A stretch of DNA of 37,355 bases from UBA6814 sp040753075. GTDB taxonomy: Bacteria > Desulfobacterota > Desulfovibrionia > Desulfovibrionales > Desulfovibrionaceae. Shown here piece by piece: positions 30,756-37,355 of this stretch. Location of the stretch: assembly GCA_040753075.1 (NCBI GenBank), contig JBFMHA010000029.1, positions 1-37,355 of the forward strand, written 5' to 3'. A program made the position numbers and the translations under genes. A model generated the notes under the pieces. It saw only the letters and a program-made list of their open reading frames with translations. It was not told the DNA's origin and did no database searches. How positions within the stretch are numbered: position 1 is the first letter of the stretch; each line of letters begins with the position of its first letter.

Positions 30756-31475
30756 CTATTCTCCTCCTTGCACGATGGTGCCCACGTCCTCGCCTAAGAG
30801 CACCTTCTTGATGTTGCCCGAGGTGAAGAGGTTGAAGACCAAGATGGGCTGGTTGTTGTCCATGGCCAGGGAGGTGGCCGTGGCGTCCATCACCGCCAGC
30901 CGGCCGGAGAGCACGTCCAGGTAGCTGAGGCGCTTGTAGAGCTTGGCGTCGGGATGCTTCTTGGGGTCCTTGTCGTAGACCCCGTCGACCTTGGTGGCCT
31001 TGAGGATGGCCTGGGCGCTCAGTTCGGCCGCGCGCAGGGCCGCGGCGGTGTCGGTGGTGAAGTAGGGGTTGCCGGTGCCCGCGGCGCAGATGACCACCCG
31101 GCCCTTCTCCAGGTGGCGCACGGCGCGGCGGCGGATGTAGGGCTCGCAGACCTCGCGCATGGAGATGGCGCTCATGACCCGGGTCTGGATGCCCTGCTTC
31201 TCCAGGCCGTCCTGCACGGCCAGGGAGTTCATGACCGTGGCCAGCATGCCCATGTAGTCGCCCTGGGCGCGGTCCATGCCCTTGGCCGAGGCGGCCATGC
31301 CCCGGAAGATGTTGCCCCCGCCGATGACCAGGGCGATCTGCGCGCCCAGGCGAACCACCTCGGCGATCTCGGCGCAGAATCCGGACACGGTGCCCGGATC
31401 GATGCCGTAGGGTTCGGCTCCGGCCAGGGCCTCGCCGGAGAGCTTGAGCAGCACGCGGGTGTAGCGGAGCGCCAT
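30756..31475 (-). CDS. pyrH: UMP kinase
   Basis: The 239-residue amino-acid-kinase-fold protein has RVLLKLSGEALAG, LVIGGGNIFRG, MGMLATVMNSLAVQD, GTGNPYFTTDTAAALRAAEL and KVDGVYDKDP. It converts UMP to UDP. It starts just after the tsf terminator, so it is expressed either by readthrough or from a weak promoter in the 31476-31547 gap; I see no clear promoter consensus there. Confidence 0.97.
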   Translation of the reverse strand: MALRYTRVLLKLSGEALAGAEPYGIDPGTVSGFCAEIAEVVRLGAQIALVIGGGNIFRGMAASAKGMDRAQGDYMGMLATVMNSLAVQDGLEKQGIQTRVMSAISMREVCEPYIRRRAVRHLEKGRVVICAAGTGNPYFTTDTAAALRAAELSAQAILKATKVDGVYDKDPKKHPDAKLYKRLSYLDVLSGRLAVMDATATSLAMDNNQPILVFNLFTSGNIKKVLLGEDVGTIVQGGE

Positions 31476-31504
31476 GTCGCCTCCTGGGCGGTTGAAGTGC
31501 GTAT

Positions 31505-31532
31505 CAAGAAAAACGGGCCTTGCGGCCCGTTT
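31505..31532 (-). terminator. Intrinsic terminator between tsf and pyrH
   Basis: Arms AAACGGGCC (31511-31519) and GGCCCGTTT (31524-31532). On the minus strand the stem is followed by TTCTTG, and the tetraloop is GCAA. It divides the rpsB-tsf transcript from the pyrH-tag genes. Confidence 0.88.
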
Positions 31533-31547
31533 CTCTTTCCCCTGGGC

Positions 31548-32153
31548 CTAGCCCTCGGCGTCTTCGCCGAGGACCATGCGGACGAAGCGGCCGATCTGGA
31601 TGTTCTCCCCGAGCACCGCGATGAGCTCGTTGAGCATGTCCTTGATCTTGACCTTGTCGTCCTTGATGAAGCCCTGCTCCATCAGGCAGGCTTCCTGGTA
31701 GAACTTCTTGATCCGGCCGTCCACGATCTTCTCGGCGATGGCCTCGGGCTTGCCCTCCTCCATGGCCTGGGCCTTGTAGATGGCGCGCTCGCGCTCCAGC
31801 AGATCGGCCGGAACCTGCTCCGGGGTCACGCACACCGGCGAGGCCGCGGCCACCTGCATGGCCAGGTCCTTGGCGAAGGCCAGGAACTTCTCGTTGCGGG
31901 CCACGAAGTCGGTCTCGCACTTGAGCTCCACCAGCACGGCGATCTTGCCGTTGGAGTGGACGTAGGAGCCGATGTGGCCCTCGGAGGTGGCGCGGCCGGC
32001 CTTCTTGGCGGCCTTGGCCAGGCCCTTCTCGCGCAGCCAGTCCACGGCCTTGTTCATGTCGCCGCCGGCGGCCTCCAGGGCCTTCTTGCAATCCATCATG
32101 CCCGCGCCGGTCTTGTCGCGCAGGACTTTCACATCACTCGCGGAAATGGACAT
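31548..32153 (-). CDS. tsf: Elongation factor Ts
   Basis: The 201-residue protein is the short EF-Ts form (E. coli about 283). It has a UBA-like N-terminus DVKVLRDKTGAGMMDCKKALEAAGGDMNKAVDWLREKGL, then KCETDFVARNEKF, the segment that contacts EF-Tu. Only one core subdomain plus a shortened C-terminus are present, as in several non-gamma proteobacteria. It starts 1 base after the rpsB stop, with GAGGAGGA in the rpsB tail as ribosome-binding site. Confidence 0.96.
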   Translation of the reverse strand: MSISASDVKVLRDKTGAGMMDCKKALEAAGGDMNKAVDWLREKGLAKAAKKAGRATSEGHIGSYVHSNGKIAVLVELKCETDFVARNEKFLAFAKDLAMQVAAASPVCVTPEQVPADLLERERAIYKAQAMEEGKPEAIAEKIVDGRIKKFYQEACLMEQGFIKDDKVKIKDMLNELIAVLGENIQIGRFVRMVLGEDAEG

Positions 32154-32154
32154 C

Positions 32155-32955
32155 TTAGGCTTCCTCCTCGGCAGTTTCGTCAGCGCCCTCGACCACGGGG
32201 GCGGGCTCCTGGGCCGGGGCCGGAGCGGCCTTGGCCTCGGACTTGTCGCCCGCGGCCGCGGCGGTCTCCTTCAGCTTGGCGCCGCCCTCCAGGCAGGCGT
32301 CGGCCATGGCGGAGACGAAGAGCTTGATGGCCCGGATGGCGTCGTCGTTGCCCGGGATCACGTAATCGATGACGTCGGGGTCGCAGTTGGTGTCCACCAC
32401 GGCCACCAGCGGGATGCCCAGCTTGCGGCATTCCTGCACCGCGATCTCCTCGCGCTTGGGATCGATGATGAACGCGGCCGCGGGCAGGGTCTCCATGTCC
32501 TTGATGCCGCCCAGGGCGTTGTTCAGCTTGGCCACCTCGCGGCCCATCATCACGATCTCCTTCTTGGGGAACTTGTTGATGGTGCCGTCCTCGAACATGC
32601 CCTCCAGCTTCTTGAGCCGGTCGATGCTCTTGCGGATGGTGACGAAGTTGGTGAGGGTGCCGCCCATCCAGCGGTGGGTGACGAAGCACTGCCCGGCGCG
32701 CTCGGCCTCGGCCTTGACCGCCTCCTGGGCCTGGCGCTTGGTGCCCACGAAGATCACCTTGCCGCCCTTGGCCACGATGTCGGCCACGAAGTCGTGGGCC
32801 TTCTGGAACAGCTTGACGGTCTGCTGCAGGTCGATGATGTGGATGCCGTTGCGGGCCCCGAAGATGAAGGGGCGCATCTTGGGGTTCCAGCGGCGGGTCT
32901 GGTGTCCGAAGTGGACACCGGTCTCGAGCATCTGCTTCATGTTCACGTAGGCCAT
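32155..32955 (-). CDS. rpsB: 30S ribosomal protein S2
   Basis: The 266-residue protein starts MAYVNMKQMLETGVHFGHQTRRWNPKM and contains FVTHRWMGGTLTNF and VVDTNCDPDVIDYVIPGNDDAIRA. The last 40 or so residues are an Ala/Glu/Pro-rich tail (EAKAAPAPAQEPAPVVEGADETAEEEA) beyond the usual S2 core. ATG 32955 has AGGAGG upstream; a longer in-frame start at 33024 adds non-S2 sequence and is rejected. Confidence 0.97.
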   Translation of the reverse strand: MAYVNMKQMLETGVHFGHQTRRWNPKMRPFIFGARNGIHIIDLQQTVKLFQKAHDFVADIVAKGGKVIFVGTKRQAQEAVKAEAERAGQCFVTHRWMGGTLTNFVTIRKSIDRLKKLEGMFEDGTINKFPKKEIVMMGREVAKLNNALGGIKDMETLPAAAFIIDPKREEIAVQECRKLGIPLVAVVDTNCDPDVIDYVIPGNDDAIRAIKLFVSAMADACLEGGAKLKETAAAAGDKSEAKAAPAPAQEPAPVVEGADETAEEEA

Positions 32956-33064
32956 GTTTCCTCCTAGGGTTTGTCCTCCACCCCGGCAGCGTGAACGCCC
33001 GCAGAACCCCGCGGCGCGGGGCACCCGGCGGGCCTACCGGAGTGTGCGAATTTGGAACCGGTGT

Positions 33065-33093
33065 CTTTTACGCGAAACTTCCGGAATTGGCAA
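33065..33093 (-). promoter_or_regulatory. rpsB-tsf promoter
   Basis: Minus-strand TTGCCA (33093-33088), 17-base spacer, TAAAAG (33070-33065). A leader of about 105 bases follows, containing a GC hairpin (CCCCGC 33007-33012 with GCGGGG 33016-33021). In other bacteria S2 represses its own leader; whether this one is a target is unknown. Confidence 0.65.
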
Positions 33094-33136
33094 GAGGGGT
33101 GCGCAAACCGGCCGTCCGGCCCGATCCCGGCCCGTT

Positions 33137-35866
33137 CTAGGGATTCTCCCCCATCTCCCGGCCCAGCCGGGCCACCTCTTCGCGCAGGCCCAGGGCCGCG
33201 GCCTGCAGGGGATCGGCGGCGGGGTCCAGGGTGCGGCCCAGGGCGGCCAGCTCCGCCGCGGTGCGGGGCCGGCCGAAGCGCACCGCGACCCGGCCGGGCC
33301 GGGGCAGGCGCATGAGCAGGCCCCAGGCCGCGTGGGCGCCGGAGATGTAGACCGGGACCACGGGCGCGCCGCACTCCTGGGCCAGCGCCACGGGGCCTTT
33401 CTTGAACTCCCGCAGCCTGTTGTCCACGCTCCGCGCTCCCTCGGGGAACACGCACAGGGCCTGGCCCGCGGCCAGCACCCCGGCGCAGCCGCGCAGGGTC
33501 GCGGCGATGTTCTGCGACGAGGACAGGGAGAGCACCCGCAGGACGCGCCGCAGCCGGGCCAGAAGCGGACGCTCGAAGAGCCGGGCCGCGCCGATGAAGA
33601 AGAGCCTGCGCCGCAGTCGCGCCGGCGCGGCCAGGGCCAGCATGGGGCCGTCCAGGAAGCTCGCGTGGTTCGGGCACACCAGCACCGGCCCGTCCGGGAC
33701 CCCCTCCCCCCCCTGGGATTCCAGACGCCAGAAGGCCTTGGCCAGGACCAGGCCCACGCCCGCGAGCGCGGCCCGCGCGACCCGCGCCCAGACCGGGAGC
33801 GGCGCCAACTCCTGCTCCAGGCCCGGGGGCGGCGGCCCGGACAGCAGCAGGCCCAGGTCCCCGGCGTCCTCCGCCCCGGCCCCCGCCTCCTGCGCCTCCT
33901 CGGGCGCGCCCTCCCGGGCCGCGGCCGGAGACCCGGCTCCGGCGCCGAGCCTCTCCTCCACCAGGGCCGCCACCTCGGCCAGGGTGGCGGGGGCCAGGAA
34001 CTCGGGCTCGGGGATGGACAGGCCCAGGGCCTGCTCCAGACCGGAAAGCAGCTCGATGCGGCCCAGGGAGTCCAGGCCCAGGTCGAACTCCAGGTGCGCG
34101 GACAGGGCCGGCCGGGCGATTCCCGTGACCCTCTCGGCCACGGCCAGCACCGCGCGGCCCGCGGCCGAGAGCCCGGCCGGCGGCTCGGCCGAGGCGCCCG
34201 CGCGCTGGGCCGCCCGGCGCTCGGCGAAGAGGCTCGCGACCTGGTGGCGCTTCAGCTTGCCCAGCCGGGTGCGCGGCAGGTCCCGGGTGGTCAGGGCCAG
34301 GGCGTGCACCCGCTGCGCCGGGGGCAGGGAGGCCGAGAGCTTCTCCAACTGCCAGCGGATTTCTCCCTGCACGTCGGTCCCGCCGTCGGCCGCGAACCAT
34401 TCCGGGTCCGGGACCACCAGCGCGGCCAGGGACTCCCGGCCCGGCTCGGCCAGGACCGCGATCTCCCGGACCCCGGGCGCGGCGGCGTAATGCCGCTCCA
34501 CGTCCTCGGCCGGGACCTTCTTGCCCGAGGCCAGGACCAGGATGTCCTGGGACCGGCCCTTGAGGTGCAGGAACCCGTCCGCATCCAGCCGGCCCAGGTC
34601 GCCGGTGTGCAGCCAGCCGTCCCGCACGGCCGCGGCCGTGGCCTCGGGGTTGGCGAAGTACCCGGCCATGAGGTTGGGCCCCCGGGCCAGGACCTGGCCC
34701 CAGGCCAGGCCGGACTCGTCGGCCTCGGGACGTTCGATGCGCAGGTCCACTCCGGGCAGGGGCTTGCCCGCGGAGCCCAGGCGGAACTCCCAGGGCAGGT
34801 TCAGGGTCAGCAGCGGCGCGGTCTCGGTCAGTCCGTAGCCCTCCATCACCGGCAGGCCCAACTCGAACAGCGCCGCAGCCACCTCCGGATCGAGCCGGGC
34901 CCCGCCGCAGGCGAAGAACCGGAAGCGCGGCCCCAGTCCCCGGCGCACCAGCACCTGCAGGGGGGACGCGGGATTGACCCCGGCGCGACGGGCCACCGCC
35001 GAGCCCAGGCCCAGCCCGGCCCCCAGGAGCCTCCCCATGCCCAGGGGCAGGCCGCGCAGCCGGTCCTGGATGCGCCGGGCGAGCAGGCCCAGCACCTGGG
35101 GGGTGAGGGTGAGGATGGTCACCCCGTCGGCCCGGGTGGAGGCCAGCACCTGCTCCGGCTTGAGGGTGTCCAGGTACACGATGCGGCAGCCCAGCAACAG
35201 CGGCGTCAGCAGGTTGACCATGAAGGGGTAGGCGTGGTGCAGGGGCAGCAGGGACAGGAACACGTCCTGGCCGTCGATCACCCGCAGGGACGCGGCAGCG
35301 TCGCTGTTGGCCAGGAAGTTGGCGTGGGTGAGGACCACGCCCTTGGGCCGGCCGGTGGTGCCGGAGGTGAAGATGATCGAGGCCGCATCCCCGGGGCCGG
35401 CCCGGGGCAGGTCCCGGCCCGGAGCATGGGCCAGGACCTCGGCCATGGACACCGCGCCGGCCGGCGGGTCGGCGGCCCAGACCACCAGCCGGTCGAGCAG
35501 GCCCCGGCCCGCGGCCGGGGCGAAGGCGTCGGGAGCCGAGGTGAAGACCACCCGGCAGGTGGTGGTTTCCAGGAAGTGTTCCAGGTCCTCGGCCGGGCTG
35601 GCCACGTCCATGGGCACGGCCACGGCCCCGCAGGCCAGTATCCCGAAATAGGCCGCGGGCCAATGCGGCCCGTTGGCCGCGCACAGGCCCACCCGCACGC
35701 CCGGCCCCGCCCCCTGCGCCGCCAGCCATCCGGCCACGCGCAGCACCCGGTCCTGGAGCGCGGCGAAGGTCAGGGTCTGGACCCCGTCCTGGCCCCGGAG
35801 GCGCAGGGCCTCCCGCTCCGGCCAGCGGGCCGCGGCCTGGCTGAGGCGCTGGGACAGGGTGTGCAT
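33137..35866 (-). CDS. Acyl-AMP ligase / acyl-carrier domain / PlsC-type acyltransferase fusion
   Basis: The 909-residue protein has three modules. Residues about 5-540 are an AMP-forming acyl ligase: P-loop FTSGTTGRPKG (166-176), EGYGLTETAP (342-351), TGDLGRLDADG (421-431) and catalytic Lys537 in TRLGKLKR. Residues about 570-640 are a phosphopantetheine carrier with Ser600 in FDLGLDSLGRIEL. After an Ala/Glu/Gly linker, residues 725-870 are an LPLAT domain with NHASFLDG (H734-x4-D739) and FPEGARS (807-813). In principle it activates a fatty acid, loads it on its own carrier and transfers it to a lysophospholipid or other acceptor, comparable to E. coli Aas but with the domains reversed and a carrier built in. 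ATG 35866 has AGGAG upstream; a longer in-frame start adds low-complexity Arg-rich sequence. Confidence 0.9.
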   Translation of the reverse strand: MHTLSQRLSQAAARWPEREALRLRGQDGVQTLTFAALQDRVLRVAGWLAAQGAGPGVRVGLCAANGPHWPAAYFGILACGAVAVPMDVASPAEDLEHFLETTTCRVVFTSAPDAFAPAAGRGLLDRLVVWAADPPAGAVSMAEVLAHAPGRDLPRAGPGDAASIIFTSGTTGRPKGVVLTHANFLANSDAAASLRVIDGQDVFLSLLPLHHAYPFMVNLLTPLLLGCRIVYLDTLKPEQVLASTRADGVTILTLTPQVLGLLARRIQDRLRGLPLGMGRLLGAGLGLGSAVARRAGVNPASPLQVLVRRGLGPRFRFFACGGARLDPEVAAALFELGLPVMEGYGLTETAPLLTLNLPWEFRLGSAGKPLPGVDLRIERPEADESGLAWGQVLARGPNLMAGYFANPEATAAAVRDGWLHTGDLGRLDADGFLHLKGRSQDILVLASGKKVPAEDVERHYAAAPGVREIAVLAEPGRESLAALVVPDPEWFAADGGTDVQGEIRWQLEKLSASLPPAQRVHALALTTRDLPRTRLGKLKRHQVASLFAERRAAQRAGASAEPPAGLSAAGRAVLAVAERVTGIARPALSAHLEFDLGLDSLGRIELLSGLEQALGLSIPEPEFLAPATLAEVAALVEERLGAGAGSPAAAREGAPEEAQEAGAGAEDAGDLGLLLSGPPPPGLEQELAPLPVWARVARAALAGVGLVLAKAFWRLESQGGEGVPDGPVLVCPNHASFLDGPMLALAAPARLRRRLFFIGAARLFERPLLARLRRVLRVLSLSSSQNIAATLRGCAGVLAAGQALCVFPEGARSVDNRLREFKKGPVALAQECGAPVVPVYISGAHAAWGLLMRLPRPGRVAVRFGRPRTAAELAALGRTLDPAADPLQAAALGLREEVARLGREMGENP

Positions 35867-35911
35867 GCGGCGGCTCCTGGGTGCAGGGCTCGTGTCGCCT
35901 TTCCGCCCTGC

Positions 35912-35943
35912 GGCTGCGCTGCGGCGCGCACTGCGGCGCAGCC
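35912..35943. repeat. Inverted repeat in the gap before the ligase fusion gene
   Basis: GGCTGCG and CGCAGCC arms at the ends of 35912-35943 enclose two CTGCGGCGC-like units. The 163-base gap 35867-36029 is otherwise GC-rich with no gene. A second small hairpin (CTGCGGC/GCCGCAG) lies near 36013-36026, just after the FAH-family stop on the minus strand; it lacks a U-tract. Confidence 0.4.
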
Positions 35944-36029
35944 GGCCGGGAGTCCCTCCGCGGCTCGCGGGGCCGTCCCGCAAGGGCCGCGCCCCCCTGC
36001 CGGCGCAGGAGACTGCGGCTGCCGCAGCC

Positions 36030-36818
36030 CTACTGCACGGTGTCCGGCGGCTCCGGGGCCGGGGACGGGACGTCCTCGGCCTGCACCGGGTTGGTCAGCC
36101 GGCCCACCCCGGAGATGTCCACCACCACCTCGTCGCCCGGGGCCAGGGGGCCGATGCCCGAGGGCGTGCCCGTGAACAGCAGGTCCCCCGGGAACAGGGT
36201 CATGATCCGGGACACGAAGCTGATGAGGTAGTGGGGATGGAAGGCCATGTCCGCGGTGCGGCCGCGCTGGCGCACCTCGCCGTTGACCGTGGTCACGAGC
36301 TCCAGGTTGCCCGGGTCGGGCACCTCGGTCTCGATCCAGGGCCCCACCGGCGCGAAGGTGTCGAAGCCCTTGGCCCGGGCGAAGAGCCCGTCCTTCTTCT
36401 GGAGGTCCCGGGCGGTGACGTCGTTGCCGCAGGTCCAGCCGAAGACCACGTCCCGGGCCTCCTCGGGCGCGACGTTGCGGCACTTGCGGCCGATGACCGC
36501 CACCAGTTCGCCCTCGTAGTCCACCCGGCCCACGCCGGCGGGGATCACGATGGGATCGCGGAAGCCCACCACCGCGGAGGGCGGCTTGAAGAAGATGAGG
36601 GGCTCCTCGGGCATGGGCCGGCCGGTCTCGGCCGCATGGTCGCTGTAGTTCACGCCGATGCACACGATCTTGGTGGGCACGGACAGCGGCAGAAGCTGGG
36701 CCTCCTCGATGGGCACCGGCGAGGTGATGCCCTTGGAGGGGTCCAGACAGTGCAGCTTGCCGCCTTCGATGCGGGCGTAGAAGGAGATATTCCGGTATGC
36801 GGCTCGGATGATCTGCAT
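36030..36818 (-). CDS. Fumarylacetoacetate hydrolase family protein
   Basis: The 262-residue protein has KIVCIGVNYSDHAAETGRPMPEEPLIFFKPPSAV, metal ligands in VDYEGELVAVIGRKCRNV, CGNDVTARDLQKKDGLFARAKGFDTFAPVGPWI and FPGDLLFTGTPSGIGPL. These mark the acylpyruvase/2-oxo-acid-cleaving branch (YcgM/FAHD1-like). It probably cleaves or decarboxylates an acylpyruvate or oxaloacetate-like substrate using Mg or Mn. The C-terminal tail is Pro/Glu-rich (PSPAPEPPDTVQ) and not part of the fold. It is divergent from the CMD-like gene at 36963. Confidence 0.9.
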   Translation of the reverse strand: MQIIRAAYRNISFYARIEGGKLHCLDPSKGITSPVPIEEAQLLPLSVPTKIVCIGVNYSDHAAETGRPMPEEPLIFFKPPSAVVGFRDPIVIPAGVGRVDYEGELVAVIGRKCRNVAPEEARDVVFGWTCGNDVTARDLQKKDGLFARAKGFDTFAPVGPWIETEVPDPGNLELVTTVNGEVRQRGRTADMAFHPHYLISFVSRIMTLFPGDLLFTGTPSGIGPLAPGDEVVVDISGVGRLTNPVQAEDVPSPAPEPPDTVQ

Positions 36819-36912
36819 GGGATGCTCCCTTGGGTCGCCACGGCGGGGCGAAGTCCGGTCATGCTATCAGCCCCGGCTCCCGGTGTCTAACCCCTCGCCG
36901 GAGGAAAATATG

Positions 36913-36939
36913 TTGCCTCGCCCCATTCTCCGATATACA
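36913..36939 (+). promoter_or_regulatory. Putative promoter of the CMD-like gene
   Basis: TTGCCT (36913-36918) and TATACA (36934-36939). The -10 is good, but the spacer is only 15 bases, so either the -35 is poor or the promoter needs an activator. Confidence 0.4.
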
Positions 36940-36962
36940 CCGCAGCGAAAAGGAGGAATCCC

Positions 36963-37355
36963 ATGGCCGGCAAGCTCCCCAGGCAGTTCCAGAAACTCGT
37001 CAAGGAATTCCCCGGGGTCATGAGCGCCCTGGAGACCCTGGGCAAGTCCGCGGCCCAGGGCCCCCTGCCCGAGAAGCTCATCGAACTGGTCCGGCTCGGA
37101 GCCGCGGCGGCCATGCGCTCCGAGGGCTCGGTGCACAGCCACGCCCGCCGGGCGGTGGCGGCCGGGGCCACCCCGGCGGAGGTGCGCCACGCCCTCATCG
37201 CCCTCACCTCCACCATCGGATTCCCCCAGGCCTCGGCCGCCCTGGCCTGGGTCGGCGACCTGGCCGACGCCAAGCCCGCGCCCCAGGCCAAGGCTGCGGC
37301 CAAGCCCGCGGCCAGTAAGGCGGCCCCCAAGGCCAAGCCGGCAGCCAAGCCCGCG
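36963..37355 (+). CDS. Carboxymuconolactone decarboxylase-like protein lacking CxxC (partial)
   Basis: The frame is open to the window edge with 131 residues visible. The core (about 20-102) has the CMD/AhpD helical pattern: LIELVRLGAAAAMRSEGSVHSHARRAVAAGATPAEVRHALIALTSTIGFPQASAALAWV. Where AhpD relatives have CxxC before the His, this has SVHS-H, so the redox function of AhpD is absent. From residue about 108 a Lys-Ala-Pro repeat tail begins (AKAAAKPAASKAAPKAKPAAKPA) and continues past the edge, resembling histone H1-like or nucleic-acid-binding tails. AAGGAGG precedes ATG 36963. Substrate unknown. Confidence 0.8.
   Translation, partial: MAGKLPRQFQKLVKEFPGVMSALETLGKSAAQGPLPEKLIELVRLGAAAAMRSEGSVHSHARRAVAAGATPAEVRHALIALTSTIGFPQASAALAWVGDLADAKPAPQAKAAAKPAASKAAPKAKPAAKPA

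Noticed and set aside
32954..36175. A 1073-residue plus-strand ORF
   Set aside because: Gln/Gly/Arg-rich shadow of the acyl-ligase fusion on the other strand.
1..37355. CRISPR arrays, tRNA or rRNA genes, prophage or complete insertion sequences
   Set aside because: No regularly spaced repeats, no tRNA-like cloverleaf sequence, and no transposase, integrase or phage structural motifs were seen on either strand.

Overview
The window is a very GC-rich (about 70% by eye), gene-dense bacterial chromosome segment. The gene set and order suggest a motile, Gram-negative Desulfovibrio-like member of the Desulfobacterota. The clues are an rpsB-tsf-pyrH-frr-uppS-cdsA-dxr-rseP-tsaB-tag strand run, an RNase J, flgM with a sigma-54-type promoter, a c-type-heme diguanylate cyclase and a CoA-disulfide-reductase/rhodanese fusion. 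The lineage is inferred from content; no rRNA is present. I found no tRNA, CRISPR, prophage or complete insertion sequence.

Left part (1-7.1 kb): a TPR/glycosyltransferase gene cut by the window edge, a zinc-ribbon protein, a hicAB toxin-antitoxin pair with a palindromic operator inside its promoter, the CoADR-rhodanese gene, a secreted protein of unknown role, and a three-gene minus-strand set (small membrane protein, DUF523, RuvC-fold protein) with tight or overlapping junctions. 7.1-12.1 kb: a TPR protein, then a plus-strand run Hsp20, Lon-like protease with degenerate ATPase motifs, single-domain response regulator and AEC-family transporter. 12.1-16 kb: a small unknown gene, an ABC-2 exporter pair with a hairpin between its genes, an unknown Cys-tailed protein whose 3' end carries a 52-bp duplication around an AT-rich palindrome, and a CgeB-like glycosyltransferase.

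16-19.4 kb is a motility and signalling patch: a small gene behind a near-consensus sigma-28 promoter, flgM behind a sigma-54 (-24/-12) promoter, a HisKA_2 sensor kinase and a heme-sensor diguanylate cyclase. 19.4-24.7 kb on the plus strand holds an EF-G paralogue with a non-canonical G3 motif, a PlsC acyltransferase, RNase J (overlapping plsC) and TrmO.

24.7-33.1 kb, all on the minus strand, is the housekeeping run for ribosome, nucleotide, isoprenoid, phospholipid and envelope-protease functions, read from an rpsB promoter near 33.08 kb, with an intrinsic terminator splitting rpsB-tsf from pyrH onward. 33.1-37.36 kb holds a 909-residue acyl-AMP ligase/ACP/acyltransferase fusion, a fumarylacetoacetate-hydrolase-family enzyme, and a divergent, edge-truncated carboxymuconolactone-decarboxylase-like protein that has lost its CxxC and gained a Lys-Ala-Pro tail.

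The least explained items are the duplicated, palindrome-bearing 3' end at 14.73-14.90 kb, the ligase-ACP-acyltransferase fusion, the Hsp20/Lon-like/receiver run and the RuvC-fold three-gene set.
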